Shown here: one piece after another, positions 37,759-43,961 of the stretch | Numbering within the stretch: the stretch's first letter is position 1 | Layout of the letters: every line of letters begins with the position of its first letter | DNA from: a virus | Direction: 5' to 3' (one strand) | IMG/VR virus record: IMGVR_UViG_3300037235_000271 | Location: 1-47,249 of that record | Length of the DNA: 47,249 nt | The notes under the pieces: model-generated | The model's database searches: none | The model's input: the letters and a program-made list of their open reading frames with translations, nothing else | What the model was told of the DNA's origin: nothing | Translations under genes and position numbers: made by a program

Positions 37759-38626
37759 CGAGACCGCCTTCGCTCTCCGTCAGTACTAACCACTCACAAC
37801 CATAGGCTTTCATATCAACCAGGATTTGCACGACATCTTCCGCGAAGGCGGTCAACTGTTGATCTGTGGCGCAGGCAGCTGAGGTGGCAACATTGGCAAC
37901 ATTGGCTGCATAGGCTGCATTGGCAACATTAGCTGCATCGGCGGCTGCATAGGCAACATCGGCAACATTGGCTGCATAGGCGGCTGCATAGGCTGCATCG
38001 GCTGCATAGGCTGCTGCATCGGCGGCTGAGGCAGCGTAGTCAGCTGAGGCATCGGCTACATAGGCAGCGTAGTCAGCTGAGGCGTCGGCTGCATCGGCTG
38101 CATAGGCAGCTGAGGTATAGGCGGCTGAGGTATAGGCGGCTGAGACATAGGCAGCTGAGGCATAGGCGGCAGTGCAAGCTTCCTCAGCATTTTCCCGAGT
38201 TGGCTCTAGCTCGCATGCCAGAGCGGCTTTGAGCATGGCGTCCTTTTTCTGTTCATTTCTACAAATGCTGGCCGCCGCCCGGAGAGCGATTGGAACCTGG
38301 GTCTGGATTGCAAGCCGCGCAATGCGCTGCACGAACTCCTTCTCATCTAACGTGCCAGCCGAGCCGAGCTGGGCAAGAGCTAGACGACGCAGCCCCTTGG
38401 ATCGCGCCATATTGGATGACCAGCGCGCATCGTTCAAACGAATCTTGAGACGGCGCAGAGATGGGGCGACGCAGGTTGGTTGGTCTCCATGTGGCAGGCC
38501 CATGGCGTAACACACCGCGGCCTCGACACACATCTTGCCGGGGATCGGCTCGCCTATGCTGGAGACCAGGCCAGCGTCAACCACCTGAAGAACCTTGCGT
38601 GCGACAGTGATATCAATTTCCATCAT
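37748..38626 (-). CDS. Alanine-rich repeat protein (immunity-protein-like family)
   Basis: The 292-residue protein has a globular N-terminus (ARKVLQVVDAGLVSSIGEPI, then GKMCVEAAVCYAMGLPHGDQ and RLKIRLNDARWSSNMARSKG), a long repeat region (about 150-255) made of five-residue units of the type AAY(A/T/V)S and AADA(A/N), and a helical end (LTAFAEDVVQILVDMKAYGC, then EWLVL). Similar bacterial and phage proteins with Ala-rich repeats are sometimes labelled putative immunity proteins. The repeats could form a helical or solenoid rod. AGAGG precedes the start. The biological role is unknown. Confidence 0.65.
   Translation of the reverse strand: MMEIDITVARKVLQVVDAGLVSSIGEPIPGKMCVEAAVCYAMGLPHGDQPTCVAPSLRRLKIRLNDARWSSNMARSKGLRRLALAQLGSAGTLDEKEFVQRIARLAIQTQVPIALRAAASICRNEQKKDAMLKAALACELEPTRENAEEACTAAYASAAYVSAAYTSAAYTSAAYAADAADASADYAAYVADASADYAASAADAAAYAADAAYAAAYAANVADVAYAAADAANVANAAYAANVANVATSAACATDQQLTAFAEDVVQILVDMKAYGCEWLVLTESEGGLDEK
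37867..38180 (-). repeat. Degenerate 15-bp tandem repeats coding Ala-rich pentamers
   Basis: About twenty imperfect copies of units such as GCATAGGCGGCTGAG and GCATCGGCAACATTG (plus-strand reading) follow each other within the Ala-rich gene. They encode five-residue steps and keep the reading frame, so slippage or recombination would change protein length without breaking it. Confidence 0.7.
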
Positions 38627-38791
38627 TGTTTCCTCTGTGAAAATAAGATCGGATCGGCCAAACGTACGTCATTCTCTCCTCGGGCGGCGGTCCATCGATC
38701 ATATCGCCAAACCCACCCCCGGTCAATCAAGTATTGGCAAAGCAATATGGTCATCTTCATCCCACATTACGAACTACGAGACTCTCGCATT

Positions 38792-38914
38792 CCGTTCCCG
38801 GGAACATTCCCTTGCGTCCCTGAGAGTTTGTGTGTGTTGTAGTGTAGTAGATAAAAAAAATATTATGACTACACTACACACTCCCTCAGGGGACGGATCT
38901 CTCAGTGGGAACGG
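38792..38914. other. Nested inverted repeat with A/T-rich centre, candidate origin or control site
   Basis: Three arm pairs share nearly one centre (about 38855): CCGTTCCC/GGGAACGG (38792-38799, 38907-38914), GTCCCTGAG/CTCAGGGGAC (38816-38824, 38885-38894) and TGTAGTGTAGT/ACTACACTACA (38838-38848, 38868-38878). The 19-base loop has eight consecutive A and is the most A/T-rich patch noticed. It lies in the 428-base gene-free stretch 38627-39054, which otherwise holds one CCCGGG-type promoter candidate and short GC palindromes. Confidence 0.6.
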
Positions 38915-38931
38915 ACCTAAGGGGCCAAGGC

Positions 38932-38960
38932 ATTATACCCGGGGGACATCCCCGGGAACA
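38932..38960 (-). promoter_or_regulatory. Early promoter candidate with CCCGGG boxes
   Basis: On the minus strand a perfect TATAAT (38937-38932) follows CCCGGG, with a second CCCGGG box overlapping the -35 region. The -35 hexamer at 17 bases (TGTTCC) is poor. The gene starting at 38626 lies downstream. An activated or tightly repressed promoter is possible. Confidence 0.5.
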
Positions 38961-39054
38961 TTTTGGGGGCCCCCCGTAGATCGGAATGGGGGATGATGAA
39001 GATGACATGCCTAGTCTCCCTCATTCCTTTGACCTTTCTCAGCGCCTGGCGATC

Positions 39055-39606
39055 TCAGTCCCGCAGCCCCTTTTCTTCCTCCCCTGAGAGTCCCAGCTCA
39101 CTGAGCATTTCCTCAGGATCGATCTTGCTCGCCCCCTCAGCCCGAATTTCATCAGCAAAAGGCTTCAATTTCGCTGAGTTCAGCAAGACCTTAACATCTC
39201 CCCCAGTTTTCCCTTTCACCCAGCCTTCAACATCATCCATCTTCGCCCCTGCGCGTTTCAACACCCTAATCAGCAGACCTTTCTCCCCGCCTATCCCATT
39301 CCCTTCACTTCTCCCCGGACTCCATTCCTCAGCTCCGGAGTTATACCATTCACAGAGCTCTGCCATGGCGTCAAACTTGTCTTTCGAACTCGCAGGCTTA
39401 CCTGTTTCCCTACTCCGAGAGAGTGCGGCGGCATCGCGAATTCGCTGAATCATTCCATGAGTCAGCCCTGCTCTCGCATTCGCCTCGCTTAAGAGCTTGA
39501 GATCCAGCGTTAATTCCCCAATCTCCTCAACCTTGAAAATGATACAATCGCTAAAAATCTTGTGTGAAATCACGCCGTTGGCTCGCTTTTTGCCTTCGCT
39601 AGTCAT
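39055..39606 (-). CDS. Early protein with shared C-terminal motif
   Basis: The 183-residue protein (MTSEGKKRANGVISHKIFSD...) has a strand-rich start (IFKVEEIGELTLDLKLLSE), an Ala-rich helix (MIQRIRDAAALSRSRETGKP) and a KFDAMAELCEWYNSGAEEWS segment. It ends IDPEEMLSELGLSGEEEKGLRD-like, containing the MLSELGL motif found in three other early proteins. AAAGGA is 8 bases before the ATG at 39606. Two tandem operator-controlled promoters stand upstream, so it is probably among the first proteins made. Function is unknown. Confidence 0.65.
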   Translation of the reverse strand: MTSEGKKRANGVISHKIFSDCIIFKVEEIGELTLDLKLLSEANARAGLTHGMIQRIRDAAALSRSRETGKPASSKDKFDAMAELCEWYNSGAEEWSPGRSEGNGIGGEKGLLIRVLKRAGAKMDDVEGWVKGKTGGDVKVLLNSAKLKPFADEIRAEGASKIDPEEMLSELGLSGEEEKGLRD

Positions 39607-39667
39607 TTTAGTTTCCTTTGATTTGAACCGTGTTCTGTTGTTACCCGAGGATGAGGCCCTGTGGGTG

Positions 39668-39696
39668 ATCATACCCGGGCATTATCTCTCAGTCAA
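39668..39696 (-). promoter_or_regulatory. Early promoter (proximal of tandem pair) with CCCGGG box
   Basis: On the minus strand TTGACT (39696-39691), 17 bases, TATGAT (39673-39668). CCCGGG directly precedes the -10 hexamer, and a second box (CATCCTCGGGTAAC) lies just downstream, 39654-39641. The site is about 60 bases upstream of the ATG at 39606 and exactly 71 bases from the distal promoter. Confidence 0.7.
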
Positions 39697-39738
39697 CTCT
39701 CGTTACTTAACCTCGTGAACCTTCCTCATTACCCGGGG

Positions 39739-39767
39739 ATTATACCATGATCGTTCCCGGGTATCAA
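39739..39767 (-). promoter_or_regulatory. Early promoter (distal of tandem pair) with CCCGGG boxes
   Basis: On the minus strand TTGATA (39767-39762), 17 bases, TATAAT (39744-39739). CCCGGG directly follows the -35 hexamer and CCCCGGGTAATG directly follows the -10 hexamer. This is the best consensus match in the window and probably the main early promoter. Confidence 0.75.
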
Positions 39768-39774
39768 CCAAAAC

Positions 39775-39915
39775 TCACTCCCAAACCTTTAATCTCCTCA
39801 GCCTAAAGCTCCACTCCGTCGAGAGGCGTTCCGCCCGGGCTAACTTCGCCGCCCGTCTCGCCCGGGCGAGCTCACCCAGCACTGCCATAACCAATTGAGT
39901 CTTAACCTTCTCCAT
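39775..39915 (-). CDS. Small basic helical protein (46 aa)
   Basis: AGGAG lies before the ATG at 39915. The ORF encodes MEKVKTQLVMAVLGELARAR, then RAAKLARAERLSTEWSFRLR and RLKVWE: one long amphipathic, Arg/Ala-rich helix. It is the first early gene of the minus strand, upstream of the tandem promoters. It could bind DNA or RNA; this is inference from charge only. Confidence 0.5.
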   Translation of the reverse strand: MEKVKTQLVMAVLGELARARRAAKLARAERLSTEWSFRLRRLKVWE

Positions 39916-40051
39916 CTCCCTCTCCTATTATGTTTGTACCCCAAGCCGGCCGCCCGGTACACACATCCCATCACAGCCGCCATGCGTTACTCAAGCAACC
40001 TCGTTACGAGTTTCACCCTGCACGAGCAACATTGTTGCTTTCTCCGTTCCC

Positions 40052-40102
40052 GCCTTATGTTATATCCAGCCCCAGCACAAAGCGTACCATTGAACATAAG
40101 GC
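40052..40102. repeat. Inverted repeat in divergent control region
   Basis: GCCTTATGTT (40052-40061) and AACATAAGGC (40093-40102) are perfect 10-bp inverted repeats 31 bases apart. Smaller palindromes (CTCGTTACGAG, AGCAACATTGTTGCT) lie just upstream. The 398-base stretch 39916-40313 between early and late operons contains these, one CCCGGG box and the late promoter, but no convincing gene. Confidence 0.5.
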
Positions 40103-40169
40103 CGGGAGGGGTAAACTTGGAACTCGCCCACACCCACCCTAATGCTCCTCTCCGGGCTCACAGTTCTGT

Positions 40170-40186
40170 GATCTTACCCGGGCATC
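40170..40186. promoter_or_regulatory. Single CCCGGG operator box between early and late operons
   Basis: GATCTTACCCGGGCATC matches the boxes at the early promoters. A TAAGAT hexamer directly follows CCCGGG on the minus strand, but no -35 is seen. It is 52 bases upstream of the late promoter -35 and could let one regulator act on both divergent operons. Confidence 0.45.
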
Positions 40187-40237
40187 TCCTCAGCCCTCCA
40201 GCTATTCAATCGCTTTTGGATTTTAGGGTTAAAGGGC

Positions 40238-40266
40238 TTGACAAGGAGGGAGGAAGGGGGTATGGT
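40238..40266 (+). promoter_or_regulatory. Candidate late promoter
   Basis: TTGACA (40238-40243), 17 bases, TATGGT (40261-40266), about 48 bases before the first plus-strand ATG at 40314. The spacer is purine-rich (AGGAGGGAGGAAGGGGG). It is the only consensus promoter found at the head of the late operon. Confidence 0.6.
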
Positions 40267-40313
40267 TGGCCGGCCGCCCGCGAACCCCCACTGGATAGTC
40301 CCTGGAGAACCCA

Positions 40314-40817
40314 ATGCCCTTGGCAAATAGCCCTCAGACTCTGGTAAATACCCCCGACGTTCCGATGGAACAAACGGCCGCCTTACTAACAGGCGCCACG
40401 CCGACCGGCTCCGCCGGTGGGTCATCGAGTCAAGCAGAGCCAGCTCCAGCCAAGGTTGATAGCTCGGCCTTGGGCAAGCCGATGGATATTGAATCCCTAG
40501 CGGAGTCCATCCTGACCGGAGCCTATGCCACGTTTGAGTCGAGGATTCAGGGGCTGGAGCACGATCTCGCCGCGGCGAAGAGGGCCCTAGCCTCTCTGGG
40601 GAAAGTCACGCATTCAGGGCAAGGCCATGGAGGATGGTTTAGAAAGTGGCTGGATGCGACCTTTGGGGCGGAGCCCGAGCCGGCGGTGCCGGAGGGAGAG
40701 GTGCCCTCATCGCCCGCCGGTCCGATGGCTCAATCTGTAATGTCTGGCTCTCAACTATCTGAGAGCCTCCAGGCTCCGCCTGGCGGTCGGCCATCTCCAT
40801 CTGAGGGTTCAAAGTGA
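40314..40817 (+). CDS. First late-operon protein, unknown function
   Basis: The 167-residue protein has low-complexity Ala/Pro/Ser ends and a central helical part (LAESILTGAYATFESRIQGL, then EHDLAAAKRALASLG) followed by GGWFRKWLDATFG. GGAG precedes the ATG by 6 bases. No enzyme or membrane motif is visible. The 3' end contains one copy of a 23-bp direct repeat and overlaps the next start (GTGA). Confidence 0.55.
   Translation: MPLANSPQTLVNTPDVPMEQTAALLTGATPTGSAGGSSSQAEPAPAKVDSSALGKPMDIESLAESILTGAYATFESRIQGLEHDLAAAKRALASLGKVTHSGQGHGGWFRKWLDATFGAEPEPAVPEGEVPSSPAGPMAQSVMSGSQLSESLQAPPGGRPSPSEGSK
40780..40802 (+). repeat. 23-bp direct repeat, copy 1
   Basis: The 23 bases at 40780-40802 are identical to 41097-41119. 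This copy lies at the end of a coding region, 11 bases before the next start codon. Confidence 0.85.
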
Positions 40818-41095
40818 TCCCTCCAACCGTCGGTCGGGTGGTTTGGTTCACTCCCGCCCGGGCGAATGATAATCGAGTGGATATCCGCCAGACTCTTCCC
40901 TCCCTCGTTGCCTATGTGCATAACGATCGGCTGGTGAACCTTGCCGTCTTCGACCAAACCGGCAACCCGGCGGGAGGTCATTCGCAGGTAGTTTTACTTC
41001 AAGATGATGATGCCAAGCCTGAGGACGGATATTTTGCCTCTTGGATGCCGTATCAGATAGGCCAAGCCGCCCGACATAGGGCCTCCGGCCCTTAG
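40814..41095 (+). CDS. Small conserved-looking protein, unknown function
   Basis: The 93-residue protein begins MIPPTVGRVVWFTPARANDN and continues with a LPSLVAYVHNDRLVNLAVFD strand pair, NPAGGHSQVVLLQDDD and SWMPYQIGQA. This IPPTVGR-VW...A-V-YVHNDRLVNL-VFD...WMPYQ pattern is widespread in phages and prophages without known function. It probably forms a small beta-barrel. It starts at a GTG overlapping the previous stop. Confidence 0.7.
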   Translation: MIPPTVGRVVWFTPARANDNRVDIRQTLPSLVAYVHNDRLVNLAVFDQTGNPAGGHSQVVLLQDDDAKPEDGYFASWMPYQIGQAARHRASGP

Positions 41096-41096
41096 G

Positions 41097-41119
41097 CTGG
41101 CGGTCGGCCATCTCCATCT
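41097..41119 (+). repeat. 23-bp direct repeat, copy 2
   Basis: Identical to 40780-40802. This copy lies in the 68-base gap before the Tad2-like gene. The pair 317 bases apart may reflect a past duplication or recombination point. Confidence 0.85.
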
Positions 41120-41163
41120 CACCTCCATCTCTCACCAAGCTCTCAACCAAAAGGATTATTCAA

Positions 41164-41454
41164 ATGGATTTCGGAAGTGCGATCAGTGCGATCAAGTCAG
41201 GGGAAAAGGTTCAGCGTTCTATCTGGGTGACCGAAGGAAGGAACTGGCTTTTGATGCTGACCGAAGGGCTTACCAGCGTCCCGGCGGGCTCATTTACCAA
41301 CGCCGCCCTGGCGGTAATCGTCGCGGATCTTCCCGGCGGGGTAGTTAATGTAGCGCCAGTGCTAACTCTCTTCGTCCCTGGTAATGGAGTTCATTTCGGC
41401 TGGGTGCCAGAGGCAGTGGATGCGCTGGCGACGGACTGGAACGTAATTACCTAA
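41164..41454 (+). CDS. DUF2829 / Tad2-like protein, anti-Thoeris candidate
   Basis: The 96-residue protein follows the DUF2829 plan: MDFGSAISAIKSGEKVQRSI plus W (FGEALEALKxGKKVxRxGW in the family), a middle strand region with LTLFVPGNGV, and the ending GWVPEAVDALATDWNVIT (W-PS-D-LAxDW-V). Tad2 proteins bind and sequester the cyclic ADP-ribose-type signal of Thoeris defence. Here the central loop is longer and richer in Ala/Val than typical. It sits in the accessory start of the late operon. AAGGA precedes the ATG. Confidence 0.7.
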   Translation: MDFGSAISAIKSGEKVQRSIWVTEGRNWLLMLTEGLTSVPAGSFTNAALAVIVADLPGGVVNVAPVLTLFVPGNGVHFGWVPEAVDALATDWNVIT

Positions 41455-41468
41455 GAACTTCTCTCCCT

Positions 41469-41522
41469 GAGGTGAAGGATATAGCTGATTATCTACTCCC
41501 CTTTGGCTTTATCCTTCACCTC
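41469..41522 (+). other. 13-bp perfect inverted repeat covering the leader of the next gene
   Basis: GAGGTGAAGGATA (41469-41481) pairs perfectly with TATCCTTCACCTC (41510-41522), 28-base loop. The 5' arm holds Shine-Dalgarno-like sequence and the 3' arm ends 2 bases before the ATG at 41525. It may control translation or act as a transcription pause site. Confidence 0.55.
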
Positions 41523-41524
41523 TC

Positions 41525-41737
41525 ATGCCAACAGAAAATCTCATCGAAGTCCTCATCGGCGCCCTCGGCGCCTTGGCAATGATCATCTGGACCATGGTGA
41601 GTTACGAGATTAGAAAGCTTAGAGAGGTCGTGCACGAAACACGAAATGCTGTCTATGCCGTCAATACAATCGTCTCTATTCTAGCTAAAAAGCAAGGTCT
41701 CGACTGGTCCAACCCAGCTATAAAGGAAAGATCGTGA
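41525..41737 (+). CDS. Small membrane protein
   Basis: The 70-residue protein has one membrane helix (LIEVLIGALGALAMIIWTMV) and then a coiled-coil segment (YEIRKLREVVHETRNAVYAV). No Shine-Dalgarno is seen because the leader is one arm of a hairpin. A holin-like or superinfection-exclusion role is possible. Its stop overlaps the next GTG. Confidence 0.55.
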   Translation: MPTENLIEVLIGALGALAMIIWTMVSYEIRKLREVVHETRNAVYAVNTIVSILAKKQGLDWSNPAIKERS

Positions 41738-42177
41738 AAATGATAATGAGAATTCTCTCTACGCTCTGCGCTACGTATGTTATGGCGCCTTGCGCCTTGG
41801 CCCAGATCACCGATCCGCCGGCGACCAATATTGTATTTAAGTGGTCTCCACCCATCACCAACACCGACGGATCGACTATCACAGGCGCTCTGACCTACAA
41901 CCTCTATCAGGGCCCCAGCGCTGGTCCCTTCACCAAGGTGGTGACTAACACTAATCTCACTACCGCAACCATTACCAGTCTTACTCCTGGCGGCTGCTTT
42001 ATACTCACCACCGTCGAGGCGATCGGTACGACATCGACAACCGAGTCCGCAGCTACCTCCCAAATCTGTCCGATTATTCCCAGTGCGCCCACTGGACTAA
42101 TTGTCACCGTCGTGCTGAGCTTCTCCACCTCCAGCCCATCAACCTCAACCTCCAGCTCTCAGGTCCCGGCGAAATGA
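41734..42177 (+). CDS. Exported fibronectin type III domain protein
   Basis: The 147-residue protein has a signal peptide (MKMIMRILSTLCATYVMAPC then ALAQ) and a beta-sandwich of FnIII type (IVFKWSPP, LTYNLYQGPSAGPFTKV, CFILTTVEAIG), followed by a Ser/Thr-rich tail. FnIII and Ig-like domains on phages usually aid weak binding to surfaces. The signal peptide is unusual for a virion protein and suggests release to the periplasm or envelope. GTG start overlaps the previous stop; ATG 41740 is an alternative. Confidence 0.6.
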   Translation: MKMIMRILSTLCATYVMAPCALAQITDPPATNIVFKWSPPITNTDGSTITGALTYNLYQGPSAGPFTKVVTNTNLTTATITSLTPGGCFILTTVEAIGTTSTTESAATSQICPIIPSAPTGLIVTVVLSFSTSSPSTSTSSSQVPAK

Positions 42178-42785
42178 ATAGTTCAATCCCTGAAGTCTCT
42201 ACTCCTCAGGCGGGTGCATCTCCTCCAGCGCTAAAGCACTTCCGACTGATTACTCAGGGATTGGACATCGCCCCAGCGCTCTCTGAGATTGCCCGACATA
42301 AGACTCTCTGGCCTTTGATGGATCTCCGCCAGCGCTATGGCCCCTCCCACAAGGACACCGAGACCATTGCGCTTCGCGGACCACCGTCCCTCTATGACAT
42401 CCAGAACAATCTCGAATCGATGAACTACACCGTCTGGAATTCGTTTACAGAACTGGGCAAGCTGTTTCTCGAACTTGTCTCAATCATTGGAGCCCGCGAG
42501 GTCGGGCGGGTAATGCTCGTCAGGCTAAAGCCCATGGGCATTATCACCCCTCATCGTGATGAAGGAGTCTACGCCCGCTATTACTCTCGGTTTCATCTTG
42601 CCTTAGCAAGTGAACTTACCTGTTCGTTCAGCGTCGGAGACGAAACCATTCACATGGCTCCAGGGGAACTCTGGTGGTTTAACCATCAACTCTCTCATCA
42701 TGTAATCAATCTCAGCCCTATTCCCCGAATCCATCTCATCTTTGATAGTTGTGCTCCCGGCTATACCGGAGCCCTCATTCCATGA
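42174..42785 (+). CDS. Aspartyl/asparaginyl beta-hydroxylase-like 2OG-Fe(II) dioxygenase
   Basis: The 203-residue protein carries VMLVRLKPMGIITPHRDEGV (H-x-D iron motif), RFHLALASE, and APGELWWFNHQLSHHVINLS with the distal histidine, then RIHLIFD for 2-oxoglutarate binding. This is the cupin core of Asp/Asn hydroxylases. Such enzymes hydroxylate protein side chains; a target on a virion or host protein is possible. It overlaps the next gene by 4 bases, which suggests joint action with that protein. Confidence 0.75.
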   Translation: MNSSIPEVSTPQAGASPPALKHFRLITQGLDIAPALSEIARHKTLWPLMDLRQRYGPSHKDTETIALRGPPSLYDIQNNLESMNYTVWNSFTELGKLFLELVSIIGAREVGRVMLVRLKPMGIITPHRDEGVYARYYSRFHLALASELTCSFSVGDETIHMAPGELWWFNHQLSHHVINLSPIPRIHLIFDSCAPGYTGALIP

Positions 42786-43240
42786 GCTTCGAACAGATCG
42801 CCTCGTGGATAAAGGGCTTGTCCCGCTCCCGCCCGGAGTTCAATGATCAGCCTGCCTGTCCCTTTGCCTCTAAGTCCATGTGGGACCTCATTAACCGCAA
42901 CAGTGCTTCGGCGGTTATACTAACCTTACGCCAGGTCTCACTCCCCCTCGGTCGGGTGTTGATCATTAAGCTTCTCAGCGAAATCCCAGAGATCGACCAG
43001 CTGCTCATCAGCGAGAACCATTTGCTCGCTTCTCGCGACCATATTGCAATGTATTCCGATCCCTCCCAGCCTATCATCGTCAACGGCTACCAAACTACTC
43101 AGGCCTTCGCCCGCCTTATCATTCTCCAGCGACTTAGCGAACTCGAGGCCGTTAGGCCTTGGCTGAGTAAAAAGGGCTATTATTCCAAATGGAGCCCCTC
43201 TGACCTTGCCAGAATCGGAGCCCAGTTCTATGTCAAGTAA
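42782..43240 (+). CDS. Partner protein of hydroxylase, unknown function
   Basis: The 152-residue protein has FNDQPACPFASKSMW near the start, LPLGRVLIIKLLSEIPEIDQ in the middle and ends SPSDLARIGAQFYVK. A CPFA motif followed by a mixed alpha/beta fold is found in several small uncharacterised families. It is coupled to the hydroxylase (ATGA) and overlaps the terminase small subunit start. Function is not known. Confidence 0.55.
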   Translation: MSFEQIASWIKGLSRSRPEFNDQPACPFASKSMWDLINRNSASAVILTLRQVSLPLGRVLIIKLLSEIPEIDQLLISENHLLASRDHIAMYSDPSQPIIVNGYQTTQAFARLIILQRLSELEAVRPWLSKKGYYSKWSPSDLARIGAQFYVK

Positions 43241-43799
43241 CATTCTCGACCAGCTTCTCCCCAACAGCTCAGACTGGCCGAATTATTCTCCCGCTCCGAT
43301 TCAAAAGATCCGCTACACTCACGACGCGATGATTGATCAGATCATTGCTAATCCGACTATCTCTCAGGACCAGCTCGCGATTGTCTTCGGCTACACTGCC
43401 TCATGGGTTTCAATTATCATCAACAGCGACACATTCCAGGCCCGCCTCGCTGAACGGCGAAAGGAGCTCGTCGATCCCGCCGTGCTCACCGCGGTGGAGA
43501 CCCAATTCAAGGGCCTTGTCTCCCGCTCTCTAGCGGTTCTGATGGAAAAGCTTGATAAGCCCGCGGAAGCAATCCCTGACCAGCTCGCTCTGCGAGCGTT
43601 CGAAATCTCATCCCGTGCTGCGGGCTACGGCGCCAAGCCCGACGTCACCATCGTTAATCGGAATGAGGTGACTCTCAGCCTCGAGGCCCACGGCGACCAA
43701 CTTGTCAATCTCCTCCGGCGTAAAAAGGCCGAGGTCCTTGGACATCAAACTATCTCTCAGGAGTCTAAAAATGAGCCGAGCAAAGATCTCGCCCCATAG
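43230..43799 (+). CDS. Terminase small subunit
   Basis: The 189-residue protein has an N-terminal HTH-like part (IDQIIANPTISQDQLAIVFG, then YTASWVSIIINSDTFQARLA) followed by a helical oligomerisation region (LVSRSLAVLMEKLDKPAEAI, FEISSRAAGYG) and a basic tail. This matches phage small terminases that recognise the packaging site. It lies upstream of the large terminase with four small virion genes between. The start overlaps the previous gene end by 11 bases. Confidence 0.75.
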   Translation: MSSNILDQLLPNSSDWPNYSPAPIQKIRYTHDAMIDQIIANPTISQDQLAIVFGYTASWVSIIINSDTFQARLAERRKELVDPAVLTAVETQFKGLVSRSLAVLMEKLDKPAEAIPDQLALRAFEISSRAAGYGAKPDVTIVNRNEVTLSLEAHGDQLVNLLRRKKAEVLGHQTISQESKNEPSKDLAP

Positions 43800-43950
43800 C
43801 CCGATGTCTCCCGGCGGCTCTATCCCCCCAATGTACGACCCCAGCTTCGAGGTCGCCCATCAAATGGAGCCAACGCCCGAGCGTCCTATCAGCCAGCACC
43901 ATGAATATGCTGGTCATGAAGTTCCTGGTAACCTACCCAAGCACAACTAG
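43771..43950 (+). CDS. Small Pro/His-rich protein (59 aa)
   Basis: CAGGAG precedes the ATG at 43771. The sequence (MSRAKISPHSPMSPGGSIPP...) is rich in Pro, Ser and His (SFEVAHQMEPTPERPISQHH) and looks unstructured. It overlaps the terminase small subunit end by 29 bases. It may be a small virion or linker protein; no family was recognised. Confidence 0.5.
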   Translation: MSRAKISPHSPMSPGGSIPPMYDPSFEVAHQMEPTPERPISQHHEYAGHEVPGNLPKHN

Positions 43951-43961
43951 GCCCCACTCCT

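Noticed and set aside
37867-38180. CRISPR-like array
   Set aside because: Repeats are short, degenerate, contiguous and in frame with an Ala-rich protein; there are no spacers.
38961-39054. 35-codon minus-strand frame (MRETRHVIFI...) running into the promoter candidate at 38932
   Set aside because: The Shine-Dalgarno touches the ATG and the 3' half is the GC-palindromic promoter region, so coding is unlikely.
39895-40347. 150-codon plus-strand frame in the divergent control region
   Set aside because: It overlaps an early small gene and the late promoter and shows no coding signature.
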